A DNA stretch of 64,000 nucleotides from the NCBI GenBank assembly GCA_041398245.1, contig JAWKVC010000010.1, positions 89,071-153,070 on the forward strand, read 5' to 3'. Made by a program: the position numbers and the translations under genes. The DNA comes from UBA7672 sp041398245 (GTDB taxonomy: Bacteria > Pseudomonadota > Alphaproteobacteria > Caulobacterales > Hyphomonadaceae). This document shows positions 47,296 through 56,357 of the stretch, one piece after another. Position 1 is the stretch's first letter. Each line of letters begins with the position of its first letter. The notes beneath the pieces were generated by a model. It did not search any database. It was not told the DNA's origin and worked only from the letters and a program-made list of their open reading frames with translations.

Positions 47296-47487
47296 TCAGG
47301 CGACCTTCACGAGTGCCGCGTTGCCATAGCGTTGATCTGGGCCCTTATCGTCCTCGGGTGCGAGCAGGACAATCTGCGTTGCAGGCGGTATCGGCGTGCC
47401 ACCCGAAGGATCAATCTCGGTGACGACATAGGTCTTCTGGCCGCTGCGGATGCGGACGCGGTCGCCAACTTTGAGCTTATCGGACAT
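47296..47487 (-). CDS. Small conserved-looking hypothetical protein (63 aa)
   Basis: A 63-aa protein starting MSDKLKVGDRVRIRSGQKTY, with a beta-barrel-like KOW/SH3 feel (VGDRVRI, TYVVTEI, QIVLLAPED). A ribosome site (GAGAGACC) precedes ATG 47487. Short proteins of this pattern occur in alphaproteobacterial islands; function unknown. It is convergent with the gene at 46276-47292. Confidence 0.5.
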   Translation of the reverse strand: MSDKLKVGDRVRIRSGQKTYVVTEIDPSGGTPIPPATQIVLLAPEDDKGPDQRYGNAALVKVA

Positions 47488-47610
47488 GTGGGCGGTCTCT
47501 CACGCAGCGTGACCTTGCGCAAATGGGATGGGGGCGGTGTTTGTGGACAAGACCTGCGGCATCGTTGAATCTCCGCGGCGCGAGTCGAGACGGCGGCGTT
47601 GGGGGAGCGC

Positions 47611-48144
47611 ATGGCGAGACGTGGAAAGGTCGTGGCGTTTCGCAAGCGGCCTGCAAGGAAGCACGGTTACTCGAGCGTCGGCTTCAGACGTCTGAAGCGC
47701 TTCATTGCGCCCGTCCTGATCGTCGGACTGCTGCTGGCGGCAGGAGCAATCGCCCTCCTCGATGGCCGGCCCGGAGAAAACACGGCCACCGGATCGGCAA
47801 ACAGCGATCAGAATGTTCGCGTGAGCTGGGTCGATGGTGACAGCGGCCGTGTCGATGGGCAGGAGTTTCGCCTGCATGGCGTCGATGCGCCAGAGGGAAG
47901 TCCGGATCGCGCCCTGTGCGCCCGTGAACGCGTGCTGTCAGGCGATGCTCGAAACGCCGCACGAAGTGTGACCGAGGGCAAAACCGTCCGCGTGTCACGG
48001 CGCTATGGCGCTGACAGCTATGGCCGCGAGCTCGTCGACCTGTCGGCGAACGGAAAGGATGTCGCCAATCAGCTCGTGGCGGCTGGCCATTTGAAGCGCT
48101 GGAATTTCGAGGGCGGTGAATCTAAGCCGGACTGGTGCGGGTAG
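47611..48144 (+). CDS. Thermonuclease (SNase)-like membrane protein
   Basis: A 177-aa protein with a basic N-terminus, one membrane segment (about 32-51) and a C-terminal SNase-like domain: WVDGDSGRVDGQEFRLHGVD then APEGSP, RVSRRYGADSYGRELVDL and the final VAAGHLKRWNFEGG. The active-site Arg of classical SNase aligns with R in QEFRLHG, and the calcium-binding DGD is present. Predicted to act outside the cytoplasm on nucleic acid, possibly during conjugation or defence (inference). Start ATG 47611 has GGGGGAG just upstream; a TTG at 47599 is in frame. Confidence 0.75.
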   Translation: MARRGKVVAFRKRPARKHGYSSVGFRRLKRFIAPVLIVGLLLAAGAIALLDGRPGENTATGSANSDQNVRVSWVDGDSGRVDGQEFRLHGVDAPEGSPDRALCARERVLSGDARNAARSVTEGKTVRVSRRYGADSYGRELVDLSANGKDVANQLVAAGHLKRWNFEGGESKPDWCG

Positions 48145-48176
48145 GCCGAAATAACCTTGCGGGCATCCTCGAAAGG

Positions 48177-48641
48177 ATGACGAAGTCCGATGCGGGTCAT
48201 GTCATGGAGGTGCATAGGCTCGGGGGATGCATGGGCGGCGTGGACTGGACAGTTCAGGGATCGTTGGTAGAGCGCGTGTCTTCGTGGATCGAGGCAGACG
48301 CGAAGCGGGATGCGACGGTGCGCGAATGGCAGCGGCTCGAGAATGAGCTCATGAAAAAGTGCAGGTCGAGAGGCCTGGACTTCACCTATGCCTGCAGGAG
48401 CGGTCTGGCGGAGGCGCGCGCGATGCGCGTCTTAGGCAAGCAGATCAAAGCGGCGGATCGGCACCTTGAGATTTCGGCGGGGCAGATGAGCCTGGTGACT
48501 GTCGCGACACCGGTAGATGCCCTGGCGAAGATCAGGCTCGCTCTAAGAGTGCAGGGTCGCTATGACTGGCGCCCACACGCGCTGGAACTCCTGGAAGGAG
48601 GTGTCGCGACACTTGAGGTAGTTCTAGGGAGAGACGGCTAG
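48177..48641 (+). CDS. Hypothetical protein (154 aa)
   Basis: A soluble, mostly helical protein with no recognised domain. It contains two cysteines (MKKCRSRG, FTYACRSG) and helical stretches around QGSLVERVSSWIEADAKRD and the C-terminal ALELLEGGVATLEVVLG. The ATG at 48177 is used; an in-frame ATG at 48204 and an earlier start at 48135, overlapping the SNase gene, are possible. It lies 32 nt after the SNase-like gene and ends 119 nt before the defence operon. Confidence 0.5.
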   Translation: MTKSDAGHVMEVHRLGGCMGGVDWTVQGSLVERVSSWIEADAKRDATVREWQRLENELMKKCRSRGLDFTYACRSGLAEARAMRVLGKQIKAADRHLEISAGQMSLVTVATPVDALAKIRLALRVQGRYDWRPHALELLEGGVATLEVVLGRDG

Positions 48642-48716
48642 GGCTGTGATGGTTGCCGTAGAGGCCCAGTAACAACAAATTCGCCAACCACGAAAGTCGC
48701 CAGAACTTCATTTTCC

Positions 48717-48752
48717 TTGGAAGGTCGCCAACAAATCTATAGCGTGTTGGCG
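48717..48752 (+). promoter_or_regulatory. Possible promoter and operator of the defence operon
   Basis: TTGGAA (48717-48722), 15 nt, then TATAGC (48738-48743). An inverted repeat (cgccaac at 48726-48732, gttggcg at 48746-48752) straddles the -10 and runs into the ribosome site. A further cgccaac copy lies at 48682-48688. The short spacer makes the promoter call weak; the repeated cgccaac motif suggests a binding site. Confidence 0.38.
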
Positions 48753-48760
48753 GGGGAAAA

Positions 48761-50485
48761 ATGACTGTCACGATTCCAACTGCAAGTAGCATATCCCTAA
48801 AACAGACGCTCACCCTCCTTGACGGAGCGTTCGAAGCGGTTGCCCGCGGCGTAGCGACCAACGAGTACGCGCTTTGGCTTGGGTCCGGAATATCAAGAGC
48901 GCGAATGCCTCCGACAAAGGCCCTTGTTGCAAGGGTCATGGATCACCTACAGCAGCATTGCGATCCAAGTGACCAGAATTGTCGCTTTCGGCGTTCGCTC
49001 GTTTCGATCATCAACCTGGCGACGCCTACCGCGTCCGAACAAAGTCAGATCAACTACAACACTGTGCCGAGTAGTTGGGTATGCGGGGACGCAATCGCTG
49101 AGCGGCTCACGCTGAACTATGCACGCATGTTGGACATGCCGCCCGATGGGGAGGAGTTGGACTATCTTGTTTGGACCGCACTCGACGTCGGCGGAGTGTA
49201 CGGTAACCCAAGCGTCTCACCAGACGCGGAGCATCTGGCCATTGCCGCTTTAGTAGTTGAAGGCGTCGCAAGCGATATTGCCACCGCCAACTGGGACGGA
49301 TTGATCGAACGGGCGATCGTCGAATTGACTGGAGGTGATGGCTCACTGCGCGTGGTGGTGCAGCAAGCTGATCTTCGCAAGCCCGTCTCAAAATCCACGC
49401 TTTATAAGTTTCACGGTTGTGCCGTGCTTGCCCGGGCAGATCCCAACCACTATCGCGAGCACATCGTAGGGCGCGCTTCTCAGATAACCGGCTTCGCAGC
49501 GCTCAATCAAAATGCTGCCGTCAAAAATCGGCTCACTGATATAGCGACGACAAAGCCCACGCTCATGATGGGTATGTCCGCTCAAGATGCGAACATTCAA
49601 GGCGTGTTTGCCCAGGCCTCCGCAAACATGACGTGGCCCTGGCCAAATGATCCTCCGGCGTGTGTTTTCGCCGAAGACGCGTTGGGGGCAGATCAGGTCG
49701 GATTGCTTCGACACGTCTACAACACATCCTATACGACCGTGACGGCAGGCGAGATAAGGGCTTCTGCCCTTCTCAGAGTGTTCGGGCGCACTCTTCTGCC
49801 GGCGTTGTGGTGCGAAGTGTTGCGAAGAAAACTGAACGAACTGGTCAAACGAAATGTGTCGCTCCCTGCTCAAGAGCAGGCGCTGTTGGAGGTGGGTCTC
49901 AGAGAACTGCGTGATCGTGCAGCGGCCGCATGCCTGCCCAACCAACAGGAGGCATTCGTTCGGCAGGCGCTACGGTTCGCGCGACGGGCGCTTTCATTGT
50001 TCAGGCGGGGGGAAGAGCCGCCGGCTAGCGGTCCTCTGTACGAGGCGCTTACGTCATCAGAATCGGCAGGGATTGCCACCGATCCGTCGATCCCGAATTC
50101 GGGGTTGCCCGAGCTGGCGATAGGAATCGGAATGTTTGGCCTGCATGCGCGGTCCGGGACGTGGAACGTTCGTGTGCCGGATCCAGCGTCTGCAAAGCCA
50201 GGCTCATTGAGGGTCGCTACGTCTGCAACGAGCGCCGATGTGTTTTTCGCAGCCAATGCCGAGGTTGCGATCACGATGTTCCGCGATGGAATCCTCGCCG
50301 ATAGCGATCCGGTAGTCCTGGTTCACAGCCATTCAATTCCTGCACGCTTCACCAGATCACCACGCGTTTCTCCCGGGCGCGTCGGGACGCCTCGCCTCAA
50401 GGAGGTAAGCATAACCGCGTTGCTTGAAGAAACGCAGATCGTGTCAGTCGCGTTAGCTAGGCTGCGTGAAGAGTTGGCCCTATGA
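48761..50485 (+). CDS. lmuA: SIR2-domain effector, probable LmuA of a Lamassu-Sir2 system
   Basis: A 574-aa protein with an N-terminal SIR2 domain. NAD-binding and catalytic motifs are intact: GSGIS (41-45, the GAGxS-type loop), TANWD (175-179, TxNxD), and KFHG (216-219, catalytic H218). Defence SIR2 proteins destroy NAD+ when infection is sensed, stopping growth. The C-terminal half (about 300-574) has no recognised domain. It opens a three-gene operon with 4-nt overlaps. With a small middle gene and a Rad50-like ATPase this fits the Lamassu family, whose LmuA effector varies and includes Sir2 forms. Ribosome site GGCGGGGG precedes ATG 48761. Confidence 0.82.
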   Translation: MTVTIPTASSISLKQTLTLLDGAFEAVARGVATNEYALWLGSGISRARMPPTKALVARVMDHLQQHCDPSDQNCRFRRSLVSIINLATPTASEQSQINYNTVPSSWVCGDAIAERLTLNYARMLDMPPDGEELDYLVWTALDVGGVYGNPSVSPDAEHLAIAALVVEGVASDIATANWDGLIERAIVELTGGDGSLRVVVQQADLRKPVSKSTLYKFHGCAVLARADPNHYREHIVGRASQITGFAALNQNAAVKNRLTDIATTKPTLMMGMSAQDANIQGVFAQASANMTWPWPNDPPACVFAEDALGADQVGLLRHVYNTSYTTVTAGEIRASALLRVFGRTLLPALWCEVLRRKLNELVKRNVSLPAQEQALLEVGLRELRDRAAAACLPNQQEAFVRQALRFARRALSLFRRGEEPPASGPLYEALTSSESAGIATDPSIPNSGLPELAIGIGMFGLHARSGTWNVRVPDPASAKPGSLRVATSATSADVFFAANAEVAITMFRDGILADSDPVVLVHSHSIPARFTRSPRVSPGRVGTPRLKEVSITALLEETQIVSVALARLREELAL

Positions 50486-51054
50486 CCGCCCTGACGCCCG
50501 TAGGACGCATAGTAGATGTGCTAGCAGGGGCAGGATATCGACGCCTTGCGGTGCCAATCAAGGTAGGAAGTCTAGAATTCAAGTTTGCGGCTGGCTTTGT
50601 CGGTACCGGGGTGTCTCCGGATCTGATCGTCGTCGTAGACGCGGTCGCAGACAATGAGCTCCGCGCACAGCAGCAGGTTGAAGGATTGGCTAGAACACTG
50701 GACTCCTTGGAGTCGAAGCGGCCGCTTACTGTTATCGTAGCCGGGCCGCGATTCTCGGATGCTGTAGCGCAAGTCGTTTCCAGGGCCGGGCGAGTTCTCT
50801 ATGCTGATGATGCTTCAGATGCGTCTCGATTGAATGATGCACTGGCAGTGCTTCTTCCGTTGAGCTTGCCAGAGCATCTGGTGACAGGAGCAGGTTTCGA
50901 CATCGATGTTGAAGCTGTCCTGACATCCAACGACCCAATGGAAAGGCAAATATTCGAAGCGAGTCTGGTGGGCGAAGACGAAGTGAGTTCAGTGCTGTTT
51001 GAGTGGATAAATGCACCCTTCGAGTCCGGTCTTACAGAAGGCGATCAAGAATGA
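50482..51054 (+). CDS. lmuC: Small middle protein of the SIR2/Rad50 operon, probable LmuC
   Basis: A 190-aa protein. Its N-terminal half reads as a restriction-endonuclease-like or sensor fold with strands PIKVGSLEFKFAAGFVG and PDLIVVVDAV; the C-terminal part is helical with acidic end (EDEVSSVLFEWINAPFESG). No catalytic motif can be named. The position between the effector and SMC genes and its size match LmuC, the small accessory subunit that assembles with LmuB in three-gene Lamassu systems. Overlaps lmuA and lmuB by 4 nt each. Confidence 0.7.
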   Translation: MTALTPVGRIVDVLAGAGYRRLAVPIKVGSLEFKFAAGFVGTGVSPDLIVVVDAVADNELRAQQQVEGLARTLDSLESKRPLTVIVAGPRFSDAVAQVVSRAGRVLYADDASDASRLNDALAVLLPLSLPEHLVTGAGFDIDVEAVLTSNDPMERQIFEASLVGEDEVSSVLFEWINAPFESGLTEGDQE

Positions 51055-53489
51055 GCCGACTAAAGCGGATCGTTGTCGAGAACTTTCGCAGCATACACGG
51101 CGAAGTGGCAATCTCGCTGGACGCCCCGGTTGTGCTAATCCACGGCCAGAATGGAACCGGTAAGACAAGCCTGCTCTCTGCTCTTGAATTGGCCCTGACC
51201 GGCGCTGTGCCGTCCTTGCAGCGCGCCGATCCCGAGTACCTTCAGCATCTCCCGCACAAGAGCTCGCCGGATCTGGCGGGTAAAATCCGACTGGAAGTTG
51301 AAAGCAATGGCAAGGGCGCTGACACGGAGATTGGCGTTAGTAGAACTGCGATCTCTGGCAGACCAATCCTAAACGCGGTTGGGACGCGGTTCTTCAGCGA
51401 ACGTTGCTTTCTCGCACAATCCACGCTCTCGCGACTCCTCGAAATCTATCAGCATCAGGACAATCGGCGAACTGACTCGCCGCTGACCCGATTTGTCAAA
51501 GAGCTGATCGGCTTGGATAGGCTCGATGCGCTCATCGAAGGCTTACATCCTGCTGGCGACGTGCGGCGGCTTCGCGAGCCTGCGCCTGATTATTGGCACG
51601 CTCGAGAAGAATTGCCCGCCTTAGAGGCGGCGCTCGAGGAGCTCAACGCGCAGCTCGACGCGCGCCATCAGGAGTCAAGCTCAACGGGCGCTCTGATTGC
51701 TGAGGAACTCGTCACCCTCGAACTGCCCACGCTCCCGAGCATTGATGATCCCGGAGCAGTTTCTGCGGCAATATCGACTGCCTATGAGGAACAGTTGCTG
51801 ACGCAACTTGCTCGTGTTCGCCGCGACTTAAGGGCGGTTGCCGAGCGTTGGAATGCTGACGGGGCGCGGCCTGGCGAGCAGGAGCGTGTTCGGGCAGCCG
51901 CGAGAGAACAGGCTTGTCGGCTAAGTTTTGATGATTGGAATCGCGAGTGGGGCCAAGCTCTGCTACAGGCGGCGACAAACATCGATGAAATGCTTGGTGG
52001 CCCATCCCGGACGGCGGGCCTCGATCCACGACCACTGCGGGATCAACTTCAGGTGCTGGTCGTTTCCGAGTTGACGAGAATTGAAAAGCTGGTTGCGCAA
52101 GACGTGGGAGACTCTGCACGGATCGCAGACCTTGGCCGTAATATTGCGCAGGGGCGTCAGAGGATCACGAACCTGGACTTGGAGTTGGGGCAGCTTTCGG
52201 AACTCAACCAGCAGCTGGCTCAAGCTTTATCGACGATTGCACCGCACGTGCACTCGGATGATTGCCCGGTTTGCGGGAGAGACTTCAGCGAGGTCTCGGA
52301 TGTTCCACTTGCGTCAGCTCTCTCGAAGCGCATTGCGGACCTCGTTCAATCAGCGGCCCGCTTGCAGGCGCTAACGCGGGACAAGGTGTCTAGTACAGCC
52401 GCTATCGCGGTAGCCGAAAGGGAGGTCAGCGCGATCTCCGTTCGCATGCTGACGCCGGCTGTGCGGGATCAATTGAAGACGAGACAGGCGCTACTGAAGG
52501 AGATTCAGCAGAGGCTCCAGCTGCTGGATGAGCAGGCCAAGATCGGTCAAGGTTTTCTCGAAGAATGGCGAACCGCCTCGAGGGCCGTCTCCGCAATTGG
52601 AGAGGGAGATCAGCAAATCGTGGCAATGCGCGAACAACTGAAGTCGATTGCCGACTTGTTGTTCGATGTTCCTCCCGAAGATGGCGAGGAATTGGGCGCG
52701 GCGCTTAAACGTCTCCAGGAAGAAGCCAACCGTTGGGAAGAGGAGACTTCTCGCAAGCTGGCGATCAAAAAATCAATCGCGCAAAGGGTTCATTTGAGAA
52801 CCAGATTGTCGACCGAGATTTCTGCAATACGGAAACGCTGCGAGGTGCAACGATCGACTATAGATTCGCTTCGAGAGGCCAAGCAAACGTCGGATGAGCG
52901 TATCGGGAAGGCCAAAGAGTTAGCGCGTCGGGTGCGCGACGTTAGAACAGGCGTCGTTCGACGTGTTTTTAACGAGGATCTCAACGCGCTATGGCGAAGC
53001 CTCTTTATCCGATTAGCTCCCGATGAGCCGTTTGTGCCGGCATTTTCTTTGCCTGCGACTCCGAATGGCCCAGTCGAGGCGAATTTGGAGACTATCTATC
53101 GTCGGGGTGGAAAGGGCGGAAACCCTCGAGCGATGCTGAGTGCTGGGAACTTGAATACAGCGGCCTTGACGTTGTTTTTTGCTTTGCATCTGTCGGCCCG
53201 ACCTCAGCTCCCTTGGCTGATCATAGATGATCCGGTGCAAAGCATGGATGAGGTTCACATTGCACAGTTCGCCGCCGTTCTGCGGAACCTCGCGAAGGTT
53301 CAGCGCCGCCAGATTATTCTGGCGGTGCACGAACGACCCCTGTTTGACTATCTCTCGCTTGAGTTGAGCCCGGCATTTCTTGATGATCGACTGATAACCG
53401 TAGAGCTTTCGCGGTCCATGGATGGAACCACAACCGCGATATGGCAGCCGCGGGTGTTCGAACCAGATCGCGCGATCCAGGCAGCCTGA
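51051..53489 (+). CDS. lmuB: Rad50/SMC-like ATPase with zinc hook, probable LmuB
   Basis: An 812-aa SMC-type ATPase. Walker A GQNGTGKT (32-39), long coiled coils, a central zinc-hook CPVC (C405, C408) in DDCPVCGRDF, ABC signature-like MLSAGNLNTAAL, and Walker B WLIIDDP with D726-D727 followed by QSMDE. The hook exactly mid-protein is typical of Rad50-like proteins. In Lamassu, LmuB senses foreign or unusual DNA and activates LmuA. Start ATG 51051 overlaps the lmuC stop (ATGA). The operon appears complete and intact. Confidence 0.85.
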   Translation: MSRLKRIVVENFRSIHGEVAISLDAPVVLIHGQNGTGKTSLLSALELALTGAVPSLQRADPEYLQHLPHKSSPDLAGKIRLEVESNGKGADTEIGVSRTAISGRPILNAVGTRFFSERCFLAQSTLSRLLEIYQHQDNRRTDSPLTRFVKELIGLDRLDALIEGLHPAGDVRRLREPAPDYWHAREELPALEAALEELNAQLDARHQESSSTGALIAEELVTLELPTLPSIDDPGAVSAAISTAYEEQLLTQLARVRRDLRAVAERWNADGARPGEQERVRAAAREQACRLSFDDWNREWGQALLQAATNIDEMLGGPSRTAGLDPRPLRDQLQVLVVSELTRIEKLVAQDVGDSARIADLGRNIAQGRQRITNLDLELGQLSELNQQLAQALSTIAPHVHSDDCPVCGRDFSEVSDVPLASALSKRIADLVQSAARLQALTRDKVSSTAAIAVAEREVSAISVRMLTPAVRDQLKTRQALLKEIQQRLQLLDEQAKIGQGFLEEWRTASRAVSAIGEGDQQIVAMREQLKSIADLLFDVPPEDGEELGAALKRLQEEANRWEEETSRKLAIKKSIAQRVHLRTRLSTEISAIRKRCEVQRSTIDSLREAKQTSDERIGKAKELARRVRDVRTGVVRRVFNEDLNALWRSLFIRLAPDEPFVPAFSLPATPNGPVEANLETIYRRGGKGGNPRAMLSAGNLNTAALTLFFALHLSARPQLPWLIIDDPVQSMDEVHIAQFAAVLRNLAKVQRRQIILAVHERPLFDYLSLELSPAFLDDRLITVELSRSMDGTTTAIWQPRVFEPDRAIQAA

Positions 53490-53518
53490 TCGTGGATCCT
53501 CGCGACTGTCGCCGAGGG

Positions 53519-53989
53519 TTATCGGTTGGTGCGTTTTCTGACCACGGTTTGCGAAACGATGCGCCTGTTGATTTTTATCTTCCAGTCGATTTGCGCCTTT
53601 GAGAGGTTTCGCTTCAGCATGGTCTGTTTCAGGAAGACGTACTCTTTGTCGCCGTACAGGTAGCCCATGCGGTAGGCATGTTCGACCAGATCATTGTTGG
53701 CGTTAGCCGTCAGGTCCTTGGCTATTCGCTTCAAGCCGTCAAACAAGTTGCCAGTATCGATCTGAATGAAGCGATTGATGCAGACGTTCCCGACATAGGT
53801 CTCCCGGCCGTTAAGGCGGTTGCGAATGTAGCAGTGCTCTTTGATCTCTTGGCCGCAGGGACAATGATCAAACTCCTCGCTGATCTCAACGGCTACAAGC
53901 GACCATTCGCTTCGCGCTAGATCAAACCGTTTCGCAACGGACAGCGACAGGATGTGAGCCTGCAATTTCTCGAAACTGTGCCCGTCCAT
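53519..53989 (-). CDS. Hypothetical zinc-ribbon-like protein
   Basis: A 156-aa protein. Its middle has HCPCGQEIKEHCYIRNRL then NGRETYVGNVCINRF, a four-cysteine arrangement (CxC, C, C) that looks like a metal-binding ribbon; the pattern recurs in phage and island proteins of unknown role. The C-terminal part is basic and helical (KTQML... KRNLSKAQIDWKIKINR). It is convergent with lmuB, with 29 nt between stops, and is not part of that operon. Confidence 0.65.
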   Translation of the reverse strand: MDGHSFEKLQAHILSLSVAKRFDLARSEWSLVAVEISEEFDHCPCGQEIKEHCYIRNRLNGRETYVGNVCINRFIQIDTGNLFDGLKRIAKDLTANANNDLVEHAYRMGYLYGDKEYVFLKQTMLKRNLSKAQIDWKIKINRRIVSQTVVRKRTNR

Positions 53990-54060
53990 GGCGATGCACC
54001 TTTGGCCTCTCCCGATCCAAGTGCTAGCCGCAATTTCTTGAATGAGGGAGTCAGGGGTCG

Positions 54061-55032
54061 TTAGGGGCGGAACATCTCGTCAATAATAAAGCGTATCGAG
54101 GCCTTGTCATTCGCGCCCGAAGGTTGCGGTCGGAAGGTTGCGGCCTCCGATTTAGCCTGGTTCAGCTGTGCGGACGACAATCTTGCTTTCAACGCTCCAA
54201 GGAGCTGGGCAGCCTTTGTGTCGCGCTGTTCAGCGGCGATTGTCAGCCACTTCGCTCCTTCTACCAAGTTTGGAGCAACGCCTTCGCCGAGCACGTTGAG
54301 GATCGCGAGGTTTACCTGCGCCGGTAGGTAACCCTGAACGGCTGCCTGCTGGTACAGTCGTGCCGCGCGGGCCTTATCGATGCGCACACCTACGCCGCTG
54401 TCGTATTTGACTCCGAGATTGAACTGCGCCTCAGGCAGTCCTGCACCGGCAGCCCGTTCGAACCATTTTATGGCTTCGCCCACGTTGCGGGGAGCGCCGA
54501 CGCCTTCGTTGTACATCGTACCAAGGTTGAACTGCGCGAGTGGAAGGCCATGGTCCGCAGCCGCGCGAAACCATCTTAGGGCTTGTGCCTGGTCAACGTC
54601 TGTGCCGCGACCTTTCCGGTACATTTGGGCGAGATTGTATTCAGCCAGAGCGAAGCCTTGCTCCGCGGATAATTTGTACCACTCGATGGCTTCGTGCTCA
54701 TCGCGACTGATGCCTGGCTCATCGCTAAGGAGGACGCCTAGATTGTATTGAGCCTCGCGATTTCCAGCGTCGGCACCAACGCGATACCATTTGAGAGCGG
54801 CCTGGATGTCGACCGGCCCCCCCAGCCCGCCACTGTGCAGAAGACCCAAAATTGTCGCCGCCCGTGGACTGCCGTCCAGCGCTTGTTTCTCGAGCACTAC
54901 GCGCATCGTCCGAAAATCGCCTCGACTATAGGCGACCTTCGCGTGAGCGAGAGCGTCAACGGGCTGCGCAGAAGCGCTGAGATGTAGGCAGAGTGCTAAG
55001 CACACGAGTGCAAGCCGTCTTGTCCATTGCAT
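54061..55032 (-). CDS. Secreted Sel1-repeat (TPR-like) protein
   Basis: A 323-aa protein with a signal peptide (about 1-22, ending ASAQ) and about six to seven Sel1-like repeats of the form A.KWYR.AAD.G...AQ.NLG..Y..G.GV (for example ALRWFRAAADHGLPLAQFNL and AIKWFERAAGAGLPEAQFNL). Such repeats form a superhelix that binds other proteins, usually in the periplasm. Being inside the element, it may serve conjugation or surface interactions (inference). A run of about 110 nt then precedes trbI. Confidence 0.85.
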   Translation of the reverse strand: MQWTRRLALVCLALCLHLSASAQPVDALAHAKVAYSRGDFRTMRVVLEKQALDGSPRAATILGLLHSGGLGGPVDIQAALKWYRVGADAGNREAQYNLGVLLSDEPGISRDEHEAIEWYKLSAEQGFALAEYNLAQMYRKGRGTDVDQAQALRWFRAAADHGLPLAQFNLGTMYNEGVGAPRNVGEAIKWFERAAGAGLPEAQFNLGVKYDSGVGVRIDKARAARLYQQAAVQGYLPAQVNLAILNVLGEGVAPNLVEGAKWLTIAAEQRDTKAAQLLGALKARLSSAQLNQAKSEAATFRPQPSGANDKASIRFIIDEMFRP

Positions 55033-55142
55033 GCTGGCGATGTCCCCAACTCAGTGAGGTCTGACGTTGATGGGTTCGCAAATCTGTGTCCAGCGCCAAC
55101 AGACTCGCTTGTCGCAGCGTCATTCGCGAAAGCTGTGCAGGG

Positions 55143-56357
55143 TCAAAAGCCAGCCTTTCGGGTGACGATGACGGATATCCTCGTCCCAGCATCCAGGCGG
55201 ATCGTTGGGGTGATCGTCAGGCTACGATCGACGACACGGTTGGTGACGATGCTTGCGGTACGTTGCGCGCCATCTCGGAGGGCGTCGTCGACCGGGTCGT
55301 AGGTCGAGGTGAGGCCGATACCGCCATAGGTGATCGACGGGTTCTCCTCTGTTGTGGCGACGCCGACATTGATCAACGTGCCGAGCGCGGCAGCGCCAAA
55401 CACCTCGCCCCAGTGATTATCGACGTTGCCTTGCACGCCAGCTGCGCCTGATGGATCGACAGCTGCTTCATCGAGCATGATCTCGTCGCCATTCGGCATG
55501 ATCAGGCGGGACCAGATGATCGCCACGCGGCTTTGGCCGTACCGCGACGACGATCTGTAGTCACCGATCAGGCGGGCGCCCTGCGGGATAACGAGCGTTC
55601 TTCCGGTGGCGCTATCGTAGACCGACTGTGTGACCTGCGCGATGACGGGACCTGGCGCTTCAGAGTTCACTGCTGTCACCAGACTTGCCGGGATTACGGC
55701 GCCGGGGTGGAGCGCACGCTTCGCAGGCGTAGCGGCCGGGACTGGTGATGGGTCGTCTGGGCGCTGCCGCAGGGCAGCGAGTGGGGGTTGCTGTTGGCGG
55801 AGGAGCGGAGCCGAGACCGCTGGCGCCTGAGGTTGCTGTGTGAGCTCGAATGCGATCGCGGAGCGATCAGCCAGCATTGCCTCCTGCTCAGCAGGGTCAG
55901 GTTGGGGTGGGGCCGCGTCGTAGACGTCTGGTTCGCCGCTCCATGATGCGTCGGTAGACGAGTAGCCTGCATCCGTTGGGGCGAACGCGGCAACGTCGCC
56001 AGCCATCGGAGGTCCGAGAACTGGTGGTTGGGCCGGCAGGCGGGAGGCTTCGATCTGCGCCGCTTCCTCATAGGTGGTGGGAAGGCGGCGAATTGCAGAC
56101 TGCGCCATCTCGGGCCGTGCGGGGTCCGACATCACTGGCCGTGTTTCGGAAGGCCTCTTTGCCGGGTCGTTGGTGAGACCGCCCGACGCCAGGATCAGGA
56201 CGAGACCGATGCTACCGCCGGCCGCGATCAGGATCGCGGGCTTGTTGAGACCCTTCGCGCCGGGGCCTTTGACGCGGATCGCCGACAGCGGCGGCGGCGG
56301 GTTGGAGTCGGGAGCCGCCTCTCCGGCGGGCGGTTTCGGGGGGAGGCCATCAGCCAT
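55143..56357 (-). CDS. trbI: Conjugal transfer protein TrbI (VirB10-like)
   Basis: A 404-aa inner-to-outer-membrane channel scaffold of the type IV secretion system. A proline-rich N-terminus is followed by a membrane segment (about 40-60) and a periplasmic Pro/Gln-rich linker. The VirB10 beta-barrel domain then follows with HPGAVIPASLVTAVNSEAPG, IPQGARLIGDYRSSSRYGQS and IMLDEAAVDPSGAAGVQG. Start ATG 56357 overlaps the trbG stop by 8 nt; the frame is open upstream only as trbG antisense coding. Last gene of the visible trb operon. Confidence 0.92.
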   Translation of the reverse strand: MADGLPPKPPAGEAAPDSNPPPPLSAIRVKGPGAKGLNKPAILIAAGGSIGLVLILASGGLTNDPAKRPSETRPVMSDPARPEMAQSAIRRLPTTYEEAAQIEASRLPAQPPVLGPPMAGDVAAFAPTDAGYSSTDASWSGEPDVYDAAPPQPDPAEQEAMLADRSAIAFELTQQPQAPAVSAPLLRQQQPPLAALRQRPDDPSPVPAATPAKRALHPGAVIPASLVTAVNSEAPGPVIAQVTQSVYDSATGRTLVIPQGARLIGDYRSSSRYGQSRVAIIWSRLIMPNGDEIMLDEAAVDPSGAAGVQGNVDNHWGEVFGAAALGTLINVGVATTEENPSITYGGIGLTSTYDPVDDALRDGAQRTASIVTNRVVDRSLTITPTIRLDAGTRISVIVTRKAGF

